Source of the DNA: Actinokineospora fastidiosa | GTDB taxonomy: Bacteria > Actinomycetota > Actinomycetes > Mycobacteriales > Pseudonocardiaceae | Direction: 5' to 3' | DNA: 64,000 nt | NCBI RefSeq assembly: GCF_014648415.1 | Contig: NZ_BMRB01000001.1 | Coordinates: 682,001 to 746,000, forward strand | Shown here: one piece after another, positions 59,241-64,000 of the stretch | How positions within the stretch are numbered: position 1 is the first letter of the stretch | Layout: each line of letters starts with the position of its first letter | The notes under the pieces: model-generated | Databases searched by the model: none | Seen by the model: only the letters and a program-made list of their open reading frames with translations | Told to the model about the DNA's origin: nothing | Program-made: the position numbers and the translations under genes

Positions 59241-59969
59241 TCACCGGACCGGTGGTTCCTCGCCGCGCAGTTCGGCCAGCAGCTCGGTGATCGCGTGCAT
59301 GATCCGCTTGGTCGCCTCGTTCAGCGTCTCCCGGTCGATCCCGGTCAGGTCCGACAGGTCGACCGGCGGACCGGCGACGATCTGGACCGTGCGGCGCGGG
59401 AACAGCCGGGGGAAGCGGGCGTGCGCGGGCAGCAGCTCGTGCGTGCCCCAGTTGACCACCGGGATCACCGGCGCGCCCGTCTCCATCGCCACCCGGGCGA
59501 CGCCGTTCTTCACCCGGGTGGACGGCCAGTGCGAGACGTCGTCGGAGAATCCCGCCTCCGGGAAGAACATCACGCACTCCCCGCGCTTCACCGCCTCGAC
59601 AGCGCCCACATAGGCCGCGCGCGCCTGGGCGGTGTCGCGGACGACGGGGATGTGCCCGCCGCCGTCGAGCACCTGCTTGATCCCCGGCACCTTCCACAGG
59701 CTGGCCTTCGCCAGGTACCGGGGGATGCGCCCGGCGGCCAGGGTGAAGGCGGTGACGGTCACCGGGTCGGCGAACGAGAGGTGGTTCGAGGCCAGCACCA
59801 CCCCGCCGCGCTGAGGCAGCGAGCCCGCGAACCGCAGTCGGGCGCTGAGCGCCATCAGCGGCCAGATGAGGTCGATCGCCAGGCTGAACCAGAAGCCGCG
59901 GCCGCGCCGGGGCACGCGGAACATGAGCGTCAGGGCCCGCAGGGTGCCCATGGGTCGGTCGCTTCGCAC
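59241..59969 (-). CDS. PlsC-family 1-acylglycerol-3-phosphate acyltransferase-like protein
   Basis: 242 residues. The acyltransferase motif I is ASNHLSFADP (NHxxxxD). KASLWKVPGIKQVLDGGGHI and the motif III region VMFFPEAGFSDD follow, the latter replacing the usual FPEGTRS. Motif IV is APVIPVVNWG. There is one likely N-terminal membrane segment (FWFSLAIDLIWPLMAL). It probably acylates a lysophospholipid or a related acceptor. The GTG at 59967-59969 is used; an ATG at 59951 is possible. Confidence 0.87.
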   Translation of the reverse strand: MRSDRPMGTLRALTLMFRVPRRGRGFWFSLAIDLIWPLMALSARLRFAGSLPQRGGVVLASNHLSFADPVTVTAFTLAAGRIPRYLAKASLWKVPGIKQVLDGGGHIPVVRDTAQARAAYVGAVEAVKRGECVMFFPEAGFSDDVSHWPSTRVKNGVARVAMETGAPVIPVVNWGTHELLPAHARFPRLFPRRTVQIVAGPPVDLSDLTGIDRETLNEATKRIMHAITELLAELRGEEPPVR

Positions 59970-60028
59970 ACCCCCATCTTCGCGGCAGGAGATCGGCGGG
60001 ATGCGCCCGACCGGGCGAGAATACGCAG

Positions 60029-60757
60029 GTGAGCACCGACAGTGAGCAGACCGGCACCCATCCGGCCGAGCCGCACCACGACAGCCTGAGCGCCCGGCTC
60101 AACTGGCTGCGGGCAGGCGTGCTCGGGGCCAACGACGGGATCATCTCGACCGCGGGCCTCGTCGTCGGCGTCGCGGGCGCGACGACCGACCGGATGGCGA
60201 TCCTCGCCGCCGGGGTCGCCGGGCTGGTCGCGGGCTCGCTGTCGATGGCGGGCGGGGAGTACGTCTCGGTCAGCACCCAGCGCGACACCGAACGCGCCGC
60301 GCTGCGGACGGAGGCGCGCGAGCTGCGCGAGATGCCCGAGGCCGAGGAGCGCGAACTCGCGGGCATCTACCAGGCCAAGGGCCTCTCGCCCGAACTCGCC
60401 GCGCAGGTCGCCCGGGAGCTGACCGAGGCCGACGCGCTGGCCGCGCACGCCGACGCCGAACTGCAGATCGACCCGGACAACCTCACCAGCCCGTGGCAGG
60501 CGGCATGGGCGTCGCTGATCGCGTTCGCGGTGGGCGCGCTGCTGCCGCTGACCGCCATCGCGCTGCCCCCGGTCGAGTGGCGCGTGTGGACCTGCGTGGC
60601 GGCGGTGATCATCGGGCTCGTGCTCACCGGCACGATCAGCGCACGACTGGGCGACGCGCGCGTGGGTCGTGCTGTGCTAAGGAACGTCCTGGTAGGGACG
60701 TTGGCGATGACTGTGACGTACTTCGTCGGTGTCCTGTTCGGCGTGACCGTGGGTTAG
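60029..60757 (+). CDS. VIT1/CCC1-family metal transporter-like membrane protein
   Basis: 242 residues. The first helix pair carries the family signature GVLGANDGIISTAGLVVGVA and AAGVAGLVAGSLSMAGGEYV. A cytoplasmic helical metal-binding-like segment (about 90-150, Glu-rich) follows, then three C-terminal helices. VIT/CCC1 proteins move Fe2+ or Mn2+ out of the cytosol. The GTG at 60029 is the only good start. It lies upstream of nhaA on the same strand with a 71-nt gap. Confidence 0.87.
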   Translation: MSTDSEQTGTHPAEPHHDSLSARLNWLRAGVLGANDGIISTAGLVVGVAGATTDRMAILAAGVAGLVAGSLSMAGGEYVSVSTQRDTERAALRTEARELREMPEAEERELAGIYQAKGLSPELAAQVARELTEADALAAHADAELQIDPDNLTSPWQAAWASLIAFAVGALLPLTAIALPPVEWRVWTCVAAVIIGLVLTGTISARLGDARVGRAVLRNVLVGTLAMTVTYFVGVLFGVTVG

Positions 60758-60782
60758 GCTTCGAAACAGGTGTGCCGGGAAG

Positions 60783-60822
60783 TCTGGTCGGCGTACGGGA
60801 GACGTGTACGCCGAGCCGGGAG
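60783..60822 (+). promoter_or_regulatory. Structured 5' leader of nhaA that can mask the ribosome-binding site
   Basis: A perfect 9-bp hairpin (TCGGCGTAC 60788-60796, GTACGCCGA 60806-60814) lies 15 nt before the TTG start. TCTGG (60783-60787) can extend it by pairing with CCGGG (60816-60820), which covers most of the GGGAG ribosome-binding site. GCCGGGA occurs on both sides (60774-60780 and 60815-60821), so an alternative fold is possible. Confidence 0.5.
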
Positions 60823-60828
60823 CAGCCC

Positions 60829-62016
60829 TTGACGAACCGACACACGCCGCGCCTCTCGGAGTTCGCCCGCTACCTGCGAACCGAGACCGTCGGCGGGCTC
60901 GTCCTGCTCGCCGCCACCGCGCTGGCCCTGATCTGGGCCAACTCCCCGCTCGGCGACTCCTACCGCGACCTGCGCGAGACCCGGGTCGGCACCGAGTTCC
61001 TGCACCTGAACCTGACCGTCGGCGACTGGGCCAAGGACGGGCTGCTGGCGCTGTTCTTCTTCGTCGTCGGCCTGGAGCTCAAGCGCGAGCTGGTGATCGG
61101 CGAGCTGTCCCGGTTCAAGGCCGCGCTGCTGCCGGTGATCGCCGCGCTCGGCGGCATGGTCGTGCCCGCCCTGCTGGCGCTGCTCATCGCCGCGGGCGAT
61201 CCGCTGGCCGGGCAGGTCTGGCCGATCCCGGTCGCCACCGACATCGCCTTCGCCCTCGGCGTGCTCGCGCTGACCGCACGGCACATGCCCAGCAGCGCGC
61301 GGGTGTTCCTGCTCAGCCTGGCCGTGGTGGACGACCTGGGCGCCATCGCGCTGATCGCCACCCTGTTCACGTCCAAGTTCGACTTCATCGCGTTCGGCGT
61401 CTCCGTCGTGCTCCTGGCGCTGTACTGGTACCTGCAGCGCAAGCGGATCACCTCGCCGTGGCTCTACGTGCCGCTGGCGATCGGGGTGTGGATCGCGGTG
61501 CACACCAGCGGCATCCACGCGACCGTGGCGGGCGTCGCGCTCGGCCTGCTGACCCGGGTGCGGAAGGACCCGTACGAGAAGGAGGCCCCGGCGCTGCGCC
61601 TGGAGCACCGCCTCCAGCCGTGGTCGGCGGGCGTGGCCGTGCCGGTGTTCGCGCTGTTCGCCGCGGGCGTGCCGATCGGCGCTGACGCCCTCGGCGCGGT
61701 GTTCACCGAGCGGATCGGGCTGGCGATCATGATCGGGCTGGTCGCGGGCAAACTGCTCGGCATCGTGGGGTTCTCGCTGGTCGCGGTGAAGTTCAAGCTC
61801 GCGGCCATGCCCAGCGGCCTCGGCTGGCGCGACATGGGGGCGGTGGCGATGCTCGGCGGCGTCGGGTTCACCGTCAGCCTGTTGATCGCCGAGCTGTCGC
61901 TCGCCGAGGCCGACGCGGAGCTGGCGAAGGCGGCGGTGCTGATCGCCTCGGCCGCGGCCTCGCTGCTGGCGGCGGGAATGTTGGCGAAGCGGAGCAAGGC
62001 GCACGCGGATTCCTGA
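60829..62016 (+). CDS. nhaA: Na+/H+ antiporter NhaA
   Basis: 395 residues and about 11-12 membrane helices. Recognisable blocks are GGLVLLAATALALIWANSPL, FFFVVGLELKRELVIGEL, the unwound-helix region PVATDIAFALGVLAL and the paired aspartates in LSLAVVDDLGAIAL that bind Na+ and H+. It exports Na+ (or Li+) in exchange for protons. The only start in reach is a TTG at 60829, with GGGAG about 6 nt upstream. The hairpin over that site suggests control of translation. Confidence 0.95.
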   Translation: MTNRHTPRLSEFARYLRTETVGGLVLLAATALALIWANSPLGDSYRDLRETRVGTEFLHLNLTVGDWAKDGLLALFFFVVGLELKRELVIGELSRFKAALLPVIAALGGMVVPALLALLIAAGDPLAGQVWPIPVATDIAFALGVLALTARHMPSSARVFLLSLAVVDDLGAIALIATLFTSKFDFIAFGVSVVLLALYWYLQRKRITSPWLYVPLAIGVWIAVHTSGIHATVAGVALGLLTRVRKDPYEKEAPALRLEHRLQPWSAGVAVPVFALFAAGVPIGADALGAVFTERIGLAIMIGLVAGKLLGIVGFSLVAVKFKLAAMPSGLGWRDMGAVAMLGGVGFTVSLLIAELSLAEADAELAKAAVLIASAAASLLAAGMLAKRSKAHADS

Positions 62017-62135
62017 TCCCGCCTGAGTGATCCGGTCACCTCCGGGACTTCCCGCGGTGGTCCGCTGCTCGGGTGCGGCGCGCGGGCTTGGGAGTCCGCA
62101 GGCGCTTGGCAGCTGCGGCATGGCACGATGACCCG

Positions 62136-62615
62136 GTGACCAGCGCACACGGAAACGGACAACGCGACGGCTTGCCCCCGGTGCCGTCCATCCCACTGGC
62201 CGACGACCGCACCATCGCCGCCGCCGACCCGTCGATCGGGAACCTGGTCAAGGACGCGACCACCCACCTGTCGACCCTGGTGCGGGCCGAGGTGGAGCTG
62301 GCCAAGACCGAGGTCGCCCGGGAGGTCAAGAAGGGCATCAAGGGCAGCGTCTTCGCGATCCTCGCCCTGGTCATCCTCCTCTACAGCTCGTTCTTCCTGT
62401 TCTTCGCGCTGGCCGAGCTGCTGGCCGACATCGGGCTGTGGCGCTCGGCGGCGTTCGGGATCGTGTTCTTCCTGATGCTGCTGATGGCGGGCTTCTTCGC
62501 CTTCATCGGCTACCGCAAGTTCCGCACCGTCCGCGCCCCGAAGCGCACCATCGACTCGGTCAAGGAGACCGCGGCGACCCTGCGCCAGCGCGGCTCCGAC
62601 GAGCCCAGGGACTGA
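62136..62615 (+). CDS. Phage-holin-3-6-like membrane protein (Rv3669-like)
   Basis: 159 residues. An N-terminal helix (NLVKDATTHLSTLVRAEVEL, AKTEVAREVKKG) is followed by two membrane helices (SVFAILALVILLYSSFFLFF, AAFGIVFFLMLLMAGFFAFI) and a basic tail. It belongs to the actinobacterial family labelled phage holin 3_6, but these proteins are chromosomal and not lytic as far as is known. The GTG at 62136 is the first start fitting the family length. Gene order holin-like, EphE-like, MarP-like is as in mycobacteria. Confidence 0.8.
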   Translation: MTSAHGNGQRDGLPPVPSIPLADDRTIAAADPSIGNLVKDATTHLSTLVRAEVELAKTEVAREVKKGIKGSVFAILALVILLYSSFFLFFALAELLADIGLWRSAAFGIVFFLMLLMAGFFAFIGYRKFRTVRAPKRTIDSVKETAATLRQRGSDEPRD

Positions 62616-62620
62616 AGGCG

Positions 62621-63556
62621 CTGAGGCGCGCCCCGGACCCCGCCGCGGTCCGCATCGACGGGCCGTGGACGCACCGCGACGTCTACGCCAACGGCATCCG
62701 GCTGCACACCGCGGAGGCGGGCGACGGCCCGCTGGTCGTCCTGCTGCACGGGTTCGCCGGGTTCTGGTGGACCTGGCGCCACCAGCTGACCGCGCTCGGC
62801 GACGCCGGCTTCCGCGCCGTCGCCGTCGACCTGCGCGGCTACGGCGACTCCGACAAGCCCCCGCGCGGCTACGACGCCTGGACCCTCTCCGGTGACGTCG
62901 CGGGCCTGATCAGGGCGCTCGGCGCGCCCCGGGCGCACCTCGTCGGACACGGCTGGGGCGGCCTGCTCGCCTGGTCGGCCGCCGCGCTGCACCCGCGCCT
63001 GGTGGACTCGGTGAGCACCGTGTCCGCCCCCCACCCGATCGCCCTGCGCGACGAGGCCAGGCGGACCGTGCTCCGGCGACGGCCGCGCAACCAGGCACGC
63101 GCGCTGAGCCCGATGCTGCGCTCGCAGCTGCCCATCGCCCCCGAGCGCTGGCTTGTCCGCGAGGACACGCTTCCCCGGCTGTTCGGCCTGTGGTCGGGGC
63201 GGCGGTGGCGCGAGTCGCCGGACTTCGCCGACGCCGTCGCCCGGTACCAGGAGGCGATGCTGATCCCGGGCGTCGCGCACTGCGCGCTGGAGTACTACCG
63301 GTGGGCGGTGCGGTCCCAGTTCCGCAGCGAGGGCAGGCGCTACACCGAGGCGATGCAGCGCCGCATCCGCACGCCCGTCCTGCAGCTCTACGGCGCGGAC
63401 GACCCCTGCGTGCTGCCGTACACGCGCACGGCGTCAGCGCCCTGGCTCAAGGGGCCTGCCGAGCACCTCGAACTGCCCGGGGTGGGCAACCTGCCCCCGG
63501 AGGAGGACCCGGCCGGGACCAGCGCGGCGATCACGGCGTTCCTCAAGTCGCACTAG
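62621..63556 (+). CDS. Alpha/beta-hydrolase fold protein (EphE-like), apparently catalytically dead, CTG start
   Basis: 311 residues. It has the epoxide-hydrolase-like pattern LVVLLHGFAGFWWTWRHQLT, VAVDLRGYGDSDKPPRGYDA and a cap domain. The nucleophile elbow reads GHGWGG, with Gly where Asp or Ser is expected, and the His position reads GVGNLPPEE with Asn. No ATG, GTG or TTG occurs in frame between 62438 and far inside the domain. The CTG at 62621 has AGGGA 9 nt upstream and gives a protein start of family length; the CTG at 62612 overlaps the upstream stop. Confidence 0.75.
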   Translation: MRRAPDPAAVRIDGPWTHRDVYANGIRLHTAEAGDGPLVVLLHGFAGFWWTWRHQLTALGDAGFRAVAVDLRGYGDSDKPPRGYDAWTLSGDVAGLIRALGAPRAHLVGHGWGGLLAWSAAALHPRLVDSVSTVSAPHPIALRDEARRTVLRRRPRNQARALSPMLRSQLPIAPERWLVREDTLPRLFGLWSGRRWRESPDFADAVARYQEAMLIPGVAHCALEYYRWAVRSQFRSEGRRYTEAMQRRIRTPVLQLYGADDPCVLPYTRTASAPWLKGPAEHLELPGVGNLPPEEDPAGTSAAITAFLKSH

Positions 63557-64000
63557 CCCGCGCAGCGGCCCGTCGACACCGGCTCGGTCAGCCGGGGCGC
63601 GGCGTCGACCTCGTCGCGCACCTCCGCCCCGGTCAGCGCGAAGCCGGTCTCCGAGTCGTCCACGGCCGCGCCGAAGATCACGCCGAGCACGTCGCCGTTG
63701 GTGTCGACCAGCGGGCCGCCGGAGTTCCCGCTGAGCACCTTCGCGCGCAGCGTGTAGACGTCGCGGTCGACCGGGTTCGGTGAGTCGTAGATGTCCGGGC
63801 CGCGCAGCGGAATGCGGTCGCGCACGCGCGCGGCCTCCGCGGTGTACGGGCCGTCGAGCGGGTAGCCGAGCACGATGCCGTCCTGGCCGCTCTCGACCTC
63901 GTAGTCGGCGAACCCCAGCGGGTCGGCCGCCAGGCTCGGCACGCGCAGGACCGCCACGTCGGTGCGCGGGTCGTAGAGCACGACCTCGGCGCGCAGGGTC
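63553..64000 (-). CDS. MarP-like trypsin-fold serine protease, C-terminal part (runs off the right edge)
   Basis: The last 148 codons and the stop are present. DPRTDVAVLRV contains the catalytic Asp and LSGNSGGPLVDTNGDVLGVI the catalytic Ser; the His would lie outside the window. A cysteine near the C-terminus (STGRCAG) is also found in MarP, where it helps a disulfide. MarP is a periplasmic protease needed for acid resistance in mycobacteria, and it lies next to the EphE and holin-like genes there as here. Its stop overlaps the convergent hydrolase stop in a CTAG. Confidence 0.85.
   Translation of the reverse strand, partial: TLRAEVVLYDPRTDVAVLRVPSLAADPLGFADYEVESGQDGIVLGYPLDGPYTAEAARVRDRIPLRGPDIYDSPNPVDRDVYTLRAKVLSGNSGGPLVDTNGDVLGVIFGAAVDDSETGFALTGAEVRDEVDAAPRLTEPVSTGRCAG

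Noticed and set aside
60758-60828. Firm assignment of the nhaA leader to the lithium riboswitch families
   Set aside because: Those families are reported mainly from other phyla and I cannot verify their conserved nucleotides here, so only a structured leader is claimed.
62136-62615. Prophage remnant, because of the holin-like protein
   Set aside because: The gene is a chromosomal family member in a conserved neighbourhood, and no other phage gene is present.

Overview
The window is high-GC actinobacterial chromosome, about 72% GC by eye. The gene content fits the Pseudonocardiales (Actinosynnema/Saccharothrix/Lentzea/Actinokineospora type): many GTG starts, 4-nt stop/start overlaps, F420-dependent enzymes, ESX accessory proteins, a 6C RNA, and gene order shared with the Mycobacterium tuberculosis holB-topA-tad-acs-marP region. 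The genus is an inference. No prophage, insertion sequence, rRNA, CRISPR array or large biosynthetic cluster is visible.

Left part (1-25 kb). A minus-strand housekeeping block runs dacB, DUF2342 metalloprotease, tilS, hpt and ends in ftsH. Four ESX-accessory genes (PE-like, DUF3558 lipoprotein, PPE-like, EspG) sit between hpt and ftsH. Next come ppa, a membrane-tethered SUKH protein, a marR/DHA2-efflux pair, a hotdog-fold protein, a hairpin element and a 53-bp tandem repeat. These are followed by a LysR regulator divergent from a trypsin with a chitin-binding domain, a gamma-carbonic anhydrase divergent from an F420-dependent LLM oxidoreductase, a membrane protein overlapping a transmembrane Ser/Thr kinase, a second LysR regulator, a DoxX-like protein, an Excalibur-domain surface protein, tRNA-Thr(CGT) and a large secreted protein.

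Central part (25-47 kb). Replication and topology genes (holB, an MFS/thymidylate-kinase fusion, topA) are followed by a conserved unknown, a lipoprotein, the proton-pumping pyrophosphatase hppA, a DECH-box helicase, a VOC protein and an orphan prim-pol domain. The actinobacterial tad pilus locus follows (ssd/cpaE, tadA, tadB, tadC, DUF4244, tadE, TadE-like). Its two largest internal gaps are filled with low-complexity repeats. A 6C small RNA lies between ssd and a divergent SerB-like HAD phosphatase.

Right part (47-64 kb). A peptidoglycan (MurNAc) scavenging cluster encodes secreted NagZ, NamZ and AmiE-like enzymes plus MurR and MurQ. The remainder holds a degenerate Fic-like protein, a GNAT acetyltransferase, a GGDEF protein, acs, an acyltransferase, a VIT-family transporter, nhaA with a structured leader, a holin-like membrane protein, an EphE-like hydrolase that has lost its catalytic residues and starts at no canonical codon, and the C-terminal part of a MarP-like protease.

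The signals most worth pursuing are the nhaA leader hairpin, a 16.2-kb symmetric divergent promoter, a 66-bp AT-rich palindrome next to holB, four convergent gene pairs that share a CTAG double stop, a kinase and neighbouring membrane protein with matching sensor modules, and a PBP4 with a repetitive cytoplasmic tail.
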